From contig JANJWO010000006.1 in assembly GCA_024709485.1 (NCBI GenBank), forward strand, positions 1 through 64,000: a stretch of DNA of 64,000 bases, given 5' to 3'. Position numbers and translations under genes: made by a program. Source of the stretch: Hydrogenophilaceae bacterium. GTDB taxonomy: Bacteria; Pseudomonadota; Gammaproteobacteria; Burkholderiales; Thiobacillaceae. The notes under the pieces were generated by a model that was given only the letters and a program-made list of their open reading frames with translations, made no database searches and was not told the DNA's origin. Shown one piece after another: positions 23,736 to 35,284 of the stretch. The stretch's first letter is position 1. Every line of letters begins with the position of its first letter.

Positions 23736-24072
23736 ACTAATCAGCAGCGACGAAACCTGGGCGGCCTTACTTGCCGCTGCGCATGGAATCGAAGAACTCG
23801 GCGTTGTTCTTGGTGGCGCGCATCTTGTCCAACAGGAATTCCATCGCTGGAAGGTGCGGCCGTGGAGCGCGGAGCCTCGGCACGTGCGACCGCGGAGCGG
23901 CCGCGACCTGGAAGCGGCCTTATTTCCCTGAGCGCATGGAATCGAAGAACTCGGCGTTGTTCTTGGTGGCGCGCATCTTGTCGAGCAGGCATTCCATCGC
24001 TGGAAGGTGCGGCCGTGGAGCGCGGAGTCTCGGCACGTGCGACCGCGGAGCGGCCGCGACCTGGAAGCGGCC

Positions 24073-25335
<1,263 letters not shown>

Positions 25336-25439
25336 GGGTTAAGGCGGCGCGGGGCCGAAGAAGGAAGACAGTGGTTTGAGGCGTCGCCCGCGAACGCGGG
25401 CGGCGAGATTAGGTCTTGTTTAAGTTAAGCCTAGATGGG

Positions 25440-25766
25440 TTAGATGTTGCTGTCAACAAACGCGGTGAGCTGGGACTTGGAGAGGGCGCCGACCTTGGTC
25501 GCCTCGACATTGCCGTTCTTGAAGATCATCAGGGTGGGGATGCCGCGAATGCCGTACTTGGGGGGGGTGGCCTGGTTTTCGTCGATGTTGAGCTTGCAGA
25601 CCTTGAGCTTGCCAGCGTATTCCTTGGCCACTTCGTCCAGCACCGGGGAGATCATCTTGCAGGGTCCGCACCATTCGGCCCAGTAGTCCACCAGCACCGG
25701 CAGCTGGGATTGCAGAACCTCCTGCTCGAAAGAGGCATCGGAGATGTAGTTAATGTGTTCGCTCAT
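25440..25766 (-). CDS. trxA: thioredoxin 1
   Basis: [22 protein letters not shown]. Confidence 0.98.
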   Translation of the reverse strand: MSEHINYISDASFEQEVLQSQLPVLVDYWAEWCGPCKMISPVLDEVAKEYAGKLKVCKLNIDENQATPPKYGIRGIPTLMIFKNGNVEATKVGALSKSQLTAFVDSNI

Positions 25767-25938
25767 TGGGGAGAACTCCTGACGGAAACGTAGACATGCC
25801 GGATCGTCGCGGCAACAGGGAAAGTTTATGGCTCAATTTGGCAAAACCAAGGCGTTCCCGCTATCCTACCCGAAAATCCATGAAAATTGAAAGCACCCGC
25901 CCAGCGGGCCGCTTTATTGATTCGACGAGGCTGTCACC

Positions 25939-26262
25939 ATGACTTATGTCGTTACCGAGTCCTGCATCAAGTGCAAATACACCGACTGCGTGGACGTTTG
26001 CCCTGTGGATTGCTTCCGCGAGGGCGAGAACTTCCTGGCCATCGACCCGGACGAGTGCATCGACTGCACCCTGTGCGTGGCGGAGTGCCCGGTAGAGGCC
26101 ATTTTCGCCGAGGACGACTGCCCGGCCGACCAGCGCCACTTCCTCGAAATCAACGCCGAGCTGGCGAAGAAATGGAAGCCCATCATCGAGAGCAAGGATC
26201 CGCTGCCGGACGCGGATGACTGGGCCAAGGTCGAAGACAAGCTCCAGTACCTGGAACGCTAG
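25939..26262 (+). CDS. fdxA: 7Fe-type ferredoxin
   Basis: [29 protein letters not shown]...[18 protein letters not shown]. Confidence 0.96.
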   Translation: MTYVVTESCIKCKYTDCVDVCPVDCFREGENFLAIDPDECIDCTLCVAECPVEAIFAEDDCPADQRHFLEINAELAKKWKPIIESKDPLPDADDWAKVEDKLQYLER

Positions 26263-26279
26263 CCACCGGGGGAATCGCC

Positions 26280-28898
26280 TTGATTCCCGCCGACGGCGCC
26301 ACCCTTGCCGGGCAGGTCGCCCGCCATCTGCTGTTGCAGCATGCCGCGGCGCTGCCGGACCTCTCCGGGCTCGTCGTACTCGTTCCCAATCACCGCGCCG
26401 GCCAGGATTTCGCCCGCGCGCTTGCGCATGCCGCCGGCCTGCCCGCGCTCATCCCGCCCCGCATCACCCCGCTGAAAGCCTGGGCCGAAAGTCTGGCCGC
26501 GACCGCCGCCGAGCCGCAGGCGCGACGCCTCGCGCGGCTCGCCGCCGTGCTGCGGCGCGAGAAATGGCTGGGCGATGTGGACCGGTGGGCGCTCGCCAGC
26601 GAGTTGCTGGCGCTGGCCGACGAACTGTCGGCGGCGCGGCTGGGCGGCGAGATCGCCAGCCGCATCCGCGCCCTGCGCGGCGATCTGCTCGACCGCGAAA
26701 CTGCGCTGATCGAGGCCGTGTGGCAGGCCTTGAACAGCGACGGCAGCGACCCGCAGGCCGTCTACGCCGGCGCGCTGGCGCGCCTGCTCGACGAGGCGGA
26801 TGCGCCGCTGTACGGCTATGCGCTGGGGCCGCTCACCGCGCTGGAAAAACGCTTTCTCGAACGCTATGCGCAAGCGGCGCCCGTGCAGCTGTTCGACACC
26901 GCCACGGCACTGGGCCCGCATGCGGCCGCCCAAGTCCTGCACGGCGCCTGGTGCCGCACCGAGCCCCCGCTCAGGGAACGGGCGGCGGAACTGGCGCGCC
27001 TGCATGACGCCTCGCCGCTTGCCCCGCGGCTCAAGCTCTGCCCGGCGCCGCACCTGGAAGCCGAGGCCCGCGCGGTTGCGGCCTGGGTGGCGGAACAACT
27101 GCAGGCGGGACGGCGCGACATCGCCATGATCGCGCTCGACCGCGAAACCGCGCGCCGCACCCGCGCCCTGCTGGAACGCCTCGATGTGCTGGTCGCCGAC
27201 GAAACCGGCTGGACGCTGTCCACCACCGCCGCCGCCGCCGTCATCGACCGCTGGCTGGAATGCGTGGCCGGCGACTTCCCGCACGTGGAACTGCTCGATC
27301 TGCTGAAGTCGCCGTTCGCGCTGGGCGATCCGGCCGCGCGCCAGGATGCGGTATGGGCGTTCGAACTCGCGCTGCGTCGCCAGGGCGTGGCGCGCGGCGG
27401 CGCCGACATGCGGCGGCTCGCGCAGGGCCTGGACGTGCCCTGTCCCTGGCTCGACACCCTCCTGGCGGCGGCGCGCGGCTTCCCGCGCGCGCGCGCGCCG
27501 CTGGCCCTCTGGCTCGCGCGCCTCGTTGACAGCCTCGCCGCCATCGGCGCCCTGGCGCCGCTTGGCCAGGATGCCGCCGGCGCCGACCTGCTTGCGCTCT
27601 TCGAACGGCTCGGCCGCGAGCTGGCCGACGACGGCGAAAAATACAGTTTCAACGAGTGGCGGCGCTGGCTCAATCTCGCGCTGGAATCGGAGAGCTTCAC
27701 CGACAAGCGCCTGTCCAGTTCCCTCGTCTTCACCTCGCTGCCGGCGGCGCGCGGGCGCCGCTTCGATGCCGTTGCGGTTGTCGGCGCCGACGCCGCGCGA
27801 CTGCCCGCGCGCCCCGCGCCCGGCCTGTTCAGCCAGGCGACGCGCGCGCAGCTCGGGCTTGCCACGGCCGGCGAAGCCGCCGAGCAGGCGGCCGACGACC
27901 TCATCCAGCTTCTCGTGCAAGGCCCGGCATTGTTGAGCTGGCAAGCGTGGCTGGAAGACGAGCCCAATCCGCCCTCGCCTTTCGTCACCCGTCTGCAAGC
28001 GCTGCATCAGGCGGCGTGGGGCGGCGCGCTCGCCATTCAGGGCAGCGCCGTGCCGCCCGCGGCCGCAGACGGCGTGCTGCCCGCGCCCGGGCGCCGGCCG
28101 ATGCCGGCGGTGGCCGCTGCGGCCTTGCCGCGGCGCTATTCGCCCACCGCCTACCAGACCCTGCTCGACTGCCCCTATCGCTTCTTTGCGCGCGGCGTGC
28201 TGGGGTTGAAAGAGCTGGATGAAGCCGACGAGGCCCTGGACAAGAGCGATTACGGCAGCGCCCTGCACGCCATACTCAAGCGCTTCCACGACGGCAACCC
28301 GCCAACAGAGCGCGAAGCCGCGCTGAAACTGCTGGATGACTGTGCCGCGGCCGAATTCGCCGCGCTGCCCGCCTACACCGCCTGCGCCTGGCGCGCGCGC
28401 TGGCAAAAAATCCAGCCGGCCTACATCGACCTCTGGCTCGCGCAGACAGCCGAGGGCTGGCACTACCAGTCCGGCGAAAAAGACTTGCGCGCCACGCGCC
28501 GCGTGCCCGGCCTGGGCGAAGTCGAACTGCACGGCATCATCGACCGCATCGACAGCCGCATTACTCGAGACGGCGGCGAAGCCTTGCGCGTCACCGACTA
28601 CAAGACCGGCAGCGCCGCCGCCCTGAAAAAGAAACTCAAGGATCCCGCCGAAGCCGTACAGCTGCCTTTCTATGCCTGGCTCGCCGACGCCGAAGCGATG
28701 TTTTTGCCGATCAACGACGAGCCGGTTTCGCCGCTCACCCTCGATGGCGAAACCGATGTCGAAGCCATCGCGGAGCGGCTGCCCGCGCTGCTCGAAGCCA
28801 TGGCAGGCGGCGCGCCCTTGCCCGCCAACGGCATCGACGCCGTGTGCCGCCGCTGCGAAGCGCGCGGGCTGTGCCGCAAGGGCGCCTGGCATGAGTAA
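26280..28898 (+). CDS. addB: AddB-like PD-(D/E)XK exonuclease subunit
   Basis: DYKTG nuclease motif, C-terminal CRRCEARGLCRKG Fe-S type cysteines plus LLDCPYRFF; TTG start proposed by the track, not confirmed. Confidence 0.82.
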   Translation: MIPADGATLAGQVARHLLLQHAAALPDLSGLVVLVPNHRAGQDFARALAHAAGLPALIPPRITPLKAWAESLAATAAEPQARRLARLAAVLRREKWLGDVDRWALASELLALADELSAARLGGEIASRIRALRGDLLDRETALIEAVWQALNSDGSDPQAVYAGALARLLDEADAPLYGYALGPLTALEKRFLERYAQAAPVQLFDTATALGPHAAAQVLHGAWCRTEPPLRERAAELARLHDASPLAPRLKLCPAPHLEAEARAVAAWVAEQLQAGRRDIAMIALDRETARRTRALLERLDVLVADETGWTLSTTAAAAVIDRWLECVAGDFPHVELLDLLKSPFALGDPAARQDAVWAFELALRRQGVARGGADMRRLAQGLDVPCPWLDTLLAAARGFPRARAPLALWLARLVDSLAAIGALAPLGQDAAGADLLALFERLGRELADDGEKYSFNEWRRWLNLALESESFTDKRLSSSLVFTSLPAARGRRFDAVAVVGADAARLPARPAPGLFSQATRAQLGLATAGEAAEQAADDLIQLLVQGPALLSWQAWLEDEPNPPSPFVTRLQALHQAAWGGALAIQGSAVPPAAADGVLPAPGRRPMPAVAAAALPRRYSPTAYQTLLDCPYRFFARGVLGLKELDEADEALDKSDYGSALHAILKRFHDGNPPTEREAALKLLDDCAAAEFAALPAYTACAWRARWQKIQPAYIDLWLAQTAEGWHYQSGEKDLRATRRVPGLGEVELHGIIDRIDSRITRDGGEALRVTDYKTGSAAALKKKLKDPAEAVQLPFYAWLADAEAMFLPINDEPVSPLTLDGETDVEAIAERLPALLEAMAGGAPLPANGIDAVCRRCEARGLCRKGAWHE

Positions 28899-31800
28899 GC
28901 CGCTCGACCCCGCGCGCGCGCTCGACCCGCGCGTCTCCTGCGTGGTGGAAGCCTGCGCCGGCAGCGGCAAGACCTGGCTCCTGGTGTCGCGCATGCTGCG
29001 CCTGCTGCTCGCGGGCGCCAGGCCGGCGGAGCTGCTGGCCATCACCTTCACGCGCAAGGCGGCGCAGGAAATGACCGACCGCCTGCACGAATGGCTGCAA
29101 TTCCTGGCGCTGCGGGACGATGAGGCGGTGCGCGACTTTCTGCGTCAGCGCGCAGTGCCGGAACACGAAATCGGCGCGCTGCTGCCGCGCGCGCGCAGCC
29201 TTTTGGAAAGCGTGCTGACGGCGCAGCCCGGCCCGACCGTCACCACCTTCCACGGCTGGTTTCTGGAATTGCTGAAGCGCGCGCCGCTGGAAGCCGGCCT
29301 GCCCTGGGGCGCGCCGCTCCTGGAGCGCGAACGCCTGCTGCAGCGCGAAACGTGGGATGCGCTGGCGGCGAAATGGGCAGCCGAGACCGACACCCCGCAT
29401 GCGCTCGCCTTGCGCGGCCTGCTCGAAGAATGCGGCCAGCACAATCTGGAAACCCTGCTGTTCAATTTCCTGCAGCGCCGCGCCGAATGGCGGGCCTGCA
29501 CCGAAGGCCGGCCCGACCCCGTGGCCCATGCGCTGGAGCGCTTGCGGAGCTGCCTGCGGTTCGATCCCGACATCGACCCGGCGGCGGCATTCTGGGCGGA
29601 TGCAATGATGCTCGCGCGCGTGCAGCGCGTGGGCCAGGCCTTGACGCAAGGCGGCAAGGACGAGGCCCGGTACGGTGCAAACATTCTTGCCGCGCTCCAC
29701 GCGCGCGACCTCGACGGCGTAATTTACAACGTGCTCACCGGCAAGGGCGAGCGGCGCGCCAAAAAACCGACGGCCGCTTTGCAAACCGCTCTGGGCGCAG
29801 GATTCGAAGCTCACCGGCGCGATGTGCTGGCGCTGGAAGACGCCTTCATTGCGCTGATCGAGCACCAGGCCGAAATCAGCGCCTGGCACCTCAACCGCCA
29901 CGGCCTGCTGCTGGGCCATGCGCTGCTGGAACAATACCAGCAGGCCAAGGCCGGGCAGGGCGTGATCGATTTCACCGACGCCGAATGGCTGGGCTGCAAG
30001 CTGCTTCAGGACGAGGCGCTGGCCCCCGCCATCAACCTCAAGCTCGACGCGCGCTACCGGCATCTGCTGCTGGACGAATTCCAGGACACCAACCCGCTGC
30101 AATGGCAGGCGCTGTCGGCCTGGCTTGCCGACGCGTGCGCGGCGGACGCGGATATGACCGTGTTCATGGTAGGCGACCCCAAGCAGGCGATCTACCGCTT
30201 CCGCCGCGGCGAGGCGCGCGTGTTCGATGCCGCCGCCGATTTTTTGCAGCAGCGCTTCGCGGCGGCGCGCTTCGCCAACAACACGACCCGCAGGCTCGCG
30301 CCCGCGGTGGTGGCCGCGATCAACCCGGTGTTCGCCGGCGTCGAGGGTTTCGCGGCGCACGCCCCCGCGCAAGAGAACGCCGGCCTGGCCGGCGCGGTGC
30401 GCTGCCTGCCGCTCGCAGCGCCCGCAGGCGAGGAGGCGGAGGCGGGCCTGCGCAACCCGCTCACCGACCCATTGCCGGATGCGGCGGAGCGGGCGGTGCA
30501 TGAAGAGGCGCGCGCCTTCGCCCGCACCTTGCAAGAAGACATCCTCGGCAAGTGGTCCATCCGCGACGGCGACGGCGACCGCGCCGCGCGCCATGGCGAC
30601 GTGATGGCGCTGGTCAGAAAGCGCACGCACCTGCAGATCTACGAACGTGAACTGGAAAAGGCGGGCATCCCCTTCATCACCTCGCGGCGCGGCGGCCTGC
30701 TGCACGCGCTGGAGGCGCAGGACATCATCGCCCTGCTGGAAACGCTGGGCATGCCGCACGCCGACCTCAAGCTCGCGCATGTGCTGAAAAGCCCGCTGTT
30801 CGACTGCAGCGACGACGAGCTGATGGCGATTTTCGGCCCTGCCGGCGCACCTGGCTGGGACCGCCTGCTCGCGCGGGCGGCGACAAACGATTGCCCGCCC
30901 ACGCTGCAGCGCGCCGCGCGGCTGCTCGCGGATTGGCGCGCACGCGCCGGCGCGCTGCCAGTGCACGACCTGCTCGACCGCATCTACTGCGAAGGCGATG
31001 TCGAGGCGCGTTACGCCGCCGCGATGCCGGAGGCGATGCGGCCCCAGGTTGCCGCCAACCTGCGCGCCTTCGTGCAACTGGCCCTCACGCAGGATGCCGG
31101 GCGCTACCCTTCGCTGGCGGGCTTCATCCGCGAGCTGAAAAGCCGCGTCGACGATGCCGATGCCGCGCCCGACGAGGGCATTGCCGCCGCAGGCGAAAAC
31201 GCCGTGCGGCTTTTGACCATCCACGGCGCCAAGGGCCTGGAGGCGCCCATCGTGTGGCTGCTGGGCGGCAGCGACCACAACCGCGGCGACAGCTACGCCG
31301 CGCTGGCGCCATGGCCGCCCGAGGACGCCGCGCCGCCGCATTTTTCGCTGTACGCCGGCAAGGAGGCGCGCGGCGCATTCCGCGCGCACTGGTTTGCCGA
31401 GGAAGCGGCGCTGGCCGCGCGCGAAGACCTCAACCTGCTGTACGTGGCGATGACCCGCGCCAGGCAGGCGCTGGTGGTGAGCGGCGACGCCGGAAAAAAC
31501 GCCTGGCTCAAGCGCATCGCCGCGGCATGGGAAGCGGGCGCGCACCCCGCCGACCTGCCGCGCGCCGCCGTGGCCGGCAGCATGCCGCCGGCGCCGGCCT
31601 TGTCCGGGATCGTTGCGCCGGCGGTCGGCCAGCGCCTCGCCGCCACGCAGCAAAGCGCCGCCGGCGCCGTCGGCGAGCTGTTCCACGCCTGGCTCGAACG
31701 CCTGGCGCCGCCGGGGGCGAAGCGGGATCCGGCCGCGCTGGCGGCGCGACTCGGGCTGGACGGCGCGACGCTGGCCGCCGTCGCGGCGCGCGCCCATGCG

Positions 31801-32109
31801 CTGATCCACGACGCCGGGCTGGAGCCGTTCTTCAATCCCGCGCGCTATCTGCGCGCGCGCAACGAACTGACATTTGCCGACAGCGGCGGCCAGCTGCATC
31901 GCATCGACCGCCTGGTCGAGTTCGCCGACGCAACCTGGGTGCTGGACTACAAGACCGGCGACGCGGATGCGGCGAGCAGCCGCGAAGCGCTCGCCGCGAA
32001 CTACGGCGCCCAGCTGCAAACCTATGCGCAGGCCATTGCGGCTATCATGCCCGGCAAGCCGGTGCGGGCCGGCATCATCCTGGCCGACGGACGCCTGATC
32101 GAGCTATGA
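28891..32109 (+). CDS. addA: AddA-like UvrD-type helicase/nuclease subunit
   Basis: CVVEACAGSGKTWLLVSRM, LLLDEFQDTNPLQWQ, LLTIHGAKGLEAPIVWL, C-terminal VLDYKTGD; ATG 28891 overlaps the addB stop. Confidence 0.88.
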   Translation: MSKPLDPARALDPRVSCVVEACAGSGKTWLLVSRMLRLLLAGARPAELLAITFTRKAAQEMTDRLHEWLQFLALRDDEAVRDFLRQRAVPEHEIGALLPRARSLLESVLTAQPGPTVTTFHGWFLELLKRAPLEAGLPWGAPLLERERLLQRETWDALAAKWAAETDTPHALALRGLLEECGQHNLETLLFNFLQRRAEWRACTEGRPDPVAHALERLRSCLRFDPDIDPAAAFWADAMMLARVQRVGQALTQGGKDEARYGANILAALHARDLDGVIYNVLTGKGERRAKKPTAALQTALGAGFEAHRRDVLALEDAFIALIEHQAEISAWHLNRHGLLLGHALLEQYQQAKAGQGVIDFTDAEWLGCKLLQDEALAPAINLKLDARYRHLLLDEFQDTNPLQWQALSAWLADACAADADMTVFMVGDPKQAIYRFRRGEARVFDAAADFLQQRFAAARFANNTTRRLAPAVVAAINPVFAGVEGFAAHAPAQENAGLAGAVRCLPLAAPAGEEAEAGLRNPLTDPLPDAAERAVHEEARAFARTLQEDILGKWSIRDGDGDRAARHGDVMALVRKRTHLQIYERELEKAGIPFITSRRGGLLHALEAQDIIALLETLGMPHADLKLAHVLKSPLFDCSDDELMAIFGPAGAPGWDRLLARAATNDCPPTLQRAARLLADWRARAGALPVHDLLDRIYCEGDVEARYAAAMPEAMRPQVAANLRAFVQLALTQDAGRYPSLAGFIRELKSRVDDADAAPDEGIAAAGENAVRLLTIHGAKGLEAPIVWLLGGSDHNRGDSYAALAPWPPEDAAPPHFSLYAGKEARGAFRAHWFAEEAALAAREDLNLLYVAMTRARQALVVSGDAGKNAWLKRIAAAWEAGAHPADLPRAAVAGSMPPAPALSGIVAPAVGQRLAATQQSAAGAVGELFHAWLERLAPPGAKRDPAALAARLGLDGATLAAVAARAHALIHDAGLEPFFNPARYLRARNELTFADSGGQLHRIDRLVEFADATWVLDYKTGDADAASSREALAANYGAQLQTYAQAIAAIMPGKPVRAGIILADGRLIEL

Positions 32110-32696
32110 GCGAAAAACCCTACTCCGAATCCTGCGCGCGCAACAAGGATCCCATCCTTGCCATCCTGCGCGCAGTCTTCACCCGGCCGGCGCGCATTCT
32201 GGAGATCGGCTCCGGCAGCGGCCAGCACGCGGTGCATTTCGGCGCGGCGCTGCCGCACCTGACATGGCAGACCAGCGACCTGCCCGCCTGCCATGCCGGC
32301 ATAAACGCCTGGCTGGACGAGGCGGCGCTGCCCAATGTGCTGGCGCCGCTCGTCCTGGATGTCAACGATGCCTGGCCCGCCGGGCCCTATGACGGCGTGT
32401 TCACCGCCAACACCCTGCATATCCTTGCCTGGGACGCGGGGCAAAAATTGATAGCCGGCGCCGGCCGCTTGTTAAGCAGCGGCGGCCGCCTGCTGATCTA
32501 CGGCCCGTTCAATTACCGCGGCACCTTCACTGCGGACAGCAACGCCCGCTTCGACGAATGGCTGAAAGACCGCAATCCGGCATCAGGCATCCGCGACTTC
32601 GAGGCCGTGCGGCAATGCGCCGAAAGCCGCGGTCTGCGCCTGGAAGCCGACCACGCCATGCCGGCAAACAACCGGCTGCTGGTTTTCAGCAAATAA
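32106..32696 (+). CDS. DUF938 family SAM-dependent methyltransferase-like protein
   Basis: ARILEIGSGSGQHAVHFGAALPHLTWQTSD...GVFTANTLHI. Confidence 0.9.
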   Translation: MSEKPYSESCARNKDPILAILRAVFTRPARILEIGSGSGQHAVHFGAALPHLTWQTSDLPACHAGINAWLDEAALPNVLAPLVLDVNDAWPAGPYDGVFTANTLHILAWDAGQKLIAGAGRLLSSGGRLLIYGPFNYRGTFTADSNARFDEWLKDRNPASGIRDFEAVRQCAESRGLRLEADHAMPANNRLLVFSK

Positions 32697-32734
32697 AACT
32701 TGGTTGGCGCCGCGGCTGGACTATAAAAATAATC

Positions 32735-33076
32735 ATGAAGATCAGCGACCTCATCCCGCGCTGGACGGGTCATGTGCATCCGCCGCTGGCCGGCAGGCCT
32801 TACCGCATGCATCTGCCCTTGCGCGACGCCGCGCGCATCGAGGCGCTGCAGATCATGTACCCCGGCTGCACGGAAGAGGAGATTTTGTCCGACCTTTTGC
32901 ACGCGGCGCTGGACGAGCTCGAAATCGCCATGCCTTATGTGCCCGGCGAGCACATCATCGCCGAAGACGACCAAGGCGACCCCATTTACGAGGACCTTGG
33001 CCCGACCCCGCGCTTCTACAGCCTGAGCCATGAACTCATGCGCCAGCTGGCCGGAAAAAAACCTGACAGGACATAA
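32735..33076 (+). CDS. conserved small protein of unknown function
   Basis: MKISDLIPRWTGHVHPPLAG...EILSDLLHAALDELEIAMPYVPG...GDPIYEDLGPTPRF; family recognised, function not known to me. Confidence 0.78.
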   Translation: MKISDLIPRWTGHVHPPLAGRPYRMHLPLRDAARIEALQIMYPGCTEEEILSDLLHAALDELEIAMPYVPGEHIIAEDDQGDPIYEDLGPTPRFYSLSHELMRQLAGKKPDRT

Positions 33077-33130
33077 AATCCACAGACGCAGGCTCTAAAA
33101 TGGCGGCTTTCGTGCAATAAAAGCGCCATC

Positions 33131-34357
33131 ATGCCCGTCAATCTCGTCGCCCCCGACCCCGCCTCGCTGCTTCCCGTCGCCGGCATCAAGCTCGGCATCG
33201 CCTCCGCCGGCATCAAGAAGCCCGGACGCCGCGACCTCACCCTGATCGAACTTGCCGCCGGCGCGAAAGTTGCCGGGGTGTTCACGCAAAACCGCTTCTG
33301 CGCCGCGCCGGTGACGGTGTGCAAACAGCACCTTGCCGGCGGCGACATCCGCGCCCTGCTCATCAACACCGGCAACGCCAATGCCGGCACCGGCGCGGAG
33401 GGCATCAAGCGGGCAACGCAAAGCTGCGCCGCGGTGGCGGAAATGTTGCACATCCGGCCGCAACAGGTGCTGCCTTTCTCCACCGGCGTGATCCTGGAGC
33501 CGCTGCCCATCGACAAGATCCTGCCCGCGCTGCCGGCGGCCCAGGCCGATCTCGCGGCCGATCGCTGGTCGGAGGCGGCGCACGCCATCATGACCACCGA
33601 CATCGTGGCCAAGGCGGCGTCGGCGCAGGCGCAAGTCGGCGGCAAGACCGTGACCGTTACGGGAATCGCCAAAGGCTCCGGCATGATCCATCCCAACATG
33701 GCCACCATGCTGGGCTATGTCGCCACCGATGCCGCAGTGTCGCAGGCGCTGCTCGAGCGGCTGGCGAAGGAGGTCGCCGACGTCTCGTTCAACTGCGTGA
33801 CCGTGGACGGCGACACCTCGACCAACGACAGCTTCATCCTCATCGCCACCGGCCAGGCCGGCAATGCCGAAATCAGCGACACCGCCTCCGTCGACTGCGC
33901 GGCCTTGAAAAACGCCCTGTCGGAAGTGTCGATCCGGCTCGCCCAGGCCATGGCGCGCGACGGCGAGGGCGCCACCAAGTTCATGACCGTGCGGATCGAG
34001 CAGGGCCGCGACCATGCCGAGTGCAAGCAGATCGCCTACGCCATCGCGCGCTCGCCGCTGGTGAAGACCGCGTTCTTCGCTTCCGATCCCAACCTCGGGC
34101 GCATCCTCGCCGCCATCGGCTATGCCGGCGTGGCGGACCTCGACGTGGACAACATCCGGGTCTATCTCGGCGACGTGCTGGTGGCGGAAAAGGGCGGGCG
34201 CGCGGCGAGCTACACCGAGGCGCAGGGCGCGGCGGTGATGCAGGAAGCCGAGATCACGATTCGCGTCGTGCTGAATCGCGGCGAGGCGAACGCCACGGTG
34301 TGGACCTGCGATTTCTCCTACGATTACGTGAAGATCAACGCGGAATACAGAACATGA
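33131..34357 (+). CDS. argJ: bifunctional glutamate N-acetyltransferase/amino-acid acetyltransferase
   Basis: Cleavage motif GYVATDA ([15 protein letters not shown]), [13 protein letters not shown]. Confidence 0.97.
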   Translation: MPVNLVAPDPASLLPVAGIKLGIASAGIKKPGRRDLTLIELAAGAKVAGVFTQNRFCAAPVTVCKQHLAGGDIRALLINTGNANAGTGAEGIKRATQSCAAVAEMLHIRPQQVLPFSTGVILEPLPIDKILPALPAAQADLAADRWSEAAHAIMTTDIVAKAASAQAQVGGKTVTVTGIAKGSGMIHPNMATMLGYVATDAAVSQALLERLAKEVADVSFNCVTVDGDTSTNDSFILIATGQAGNAEISDTASVDCAALKNALSEVSIRLAQAMARDGEGATKFMTVRIEQGRDHAECKQIAYAIARSPLVKTAFFASDPNLGRILAAIGYAGVADLDVDNIRVYLGDVLVAEKGGRAASYTEAQGAAVMQEAEITIRVVLNRGEANATVWTCDFSYDYVKINAEYRT

Positions 34358-34362
34358 TTGCC

Positions 34363-34425
34363 CACAAGGAGAGCGGGAGGACAGGAGGAAAAACAAAACC
34401 TCTTGTCCTCATGTCCTCCTTGTTC
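34363..34425. repeat. long imperfect hairpin, family 1 copy B
   Basis: Left ACAAGGAGAGCGGGAGGACAGGAGG; right CCTCTTGTCCTCATGTCCTCCTTGT; CCTCATGTCCTCCTTGTTC identical to 10834-10852. Confidence 0.75.
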
Positions 34426-34438
34426 AAGGTTTAAACGT

Positions 34439-35284
34439 ATGAGTTCACTAGACACCCTGCTGCCGCGCATCGAACGCCTGCTCGACCGCCTCGAAGGCGC
34501 ACCGGCGCCCGCCATCGACTGGCAGAAAACCCATGCCGCGCGCTGGGCCGCGGAAACCCGCAGCCTGCGCCCGATCGCGCGGCCGCATCGCATCGAGGCC
34601 CGGCACCTGCTCAACATCGACGAGCAGAAGCAGAAGATCGATGCCAACACGCGCCAGTTCGTGGCCGGCAAGCCGGCCAACAACGTGCTGCTCACCGGCA
34701 GCCGCGGCACCGGCAAGTCCTCGCTGGTGAAGGCCATGCTTGCCAAGTACGCGCGCAAGGGCCTGCGCCTGGTGGAACTCGACAAGGCCGGACTCGCGCA
34801 CCTGCCCGAGCTCTTTGAGCTGCTGCCGCAGGGCCCGCAGCGCTTCATCCTGTTCTGCGACGACCTCTCGTTCACCGCCGACGAGCCCGGCTATCCGGCG
34901 CTGAAGGCCGCGCTCGACGGCTCGCTCGCCACCCCCGCCGACAACGTGCTGATCTACGCCACCAGCAACCGCCGCCACCTCATGCCCGAATACATGGCGG
35001 AAAACGAGGAAGCGCGGCACCTGGGCGGCGAAGTGCATCCGGGCGAGGCCACCGAGGAGAAAATCTCGCTGTCCGAGCGCTTCGGGCTGTGGATCAGTTT
35101 CTATGCCATGGATCAGGATGACTACCTCGCCATCGCCGCGCACTGGGCCGGCGAGCTGGGCGCGCGGGATTTCCGTTCCGAGGCCTTCATCCGCGCCGCG
35201 CTGCAATGGAGCCTGGGCCGCGGCGCGCGCTCCGGGCGCACCGCCTGGCAATTCGCGCGCGACTGGGCGGGGCAGGGCAAATGA
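34439..35284 (+). CDS. DUF815-family AAA-type ATPase
   Basis: NNVLLTGSRGTGKSSLVKAMLAKYA...RFILFCDDLSF...IYATSNRRHLMPE. Confidence 0.9.
   Translation: MSSLDTLLPRIERLLDRLEGAPAPAIDWQKTHAARWAAETRSLRPIARPHRIEARHLLNIDEQKQKIDANTRQFVAGKPANNVLLTGSRGTGKSSLVKAMLAKYARKGLRLVELDKAGLAHLPELFELLPQGPQRFILFCDDLSFTADEPGYPALKAALDGSLATPADNVLIYATSNRRHLMPEYMAENEEARHLGGEVHPGEATEEKISLSERFGLWISFYAMDQDDYLAIAAHWAGELGARDFRSEAFIRAALQWSLGRGARSGRTAWQFARDWAGQGK

Noticed and set aside
26259-32019. 932-aa and 1094-aa minus-strand ORFs opposite addB and addA
   Set aside because: Shadow ORFs of GC-rich genes; no recognisable domains while the sense frames carry helicase and nuclease motifs.
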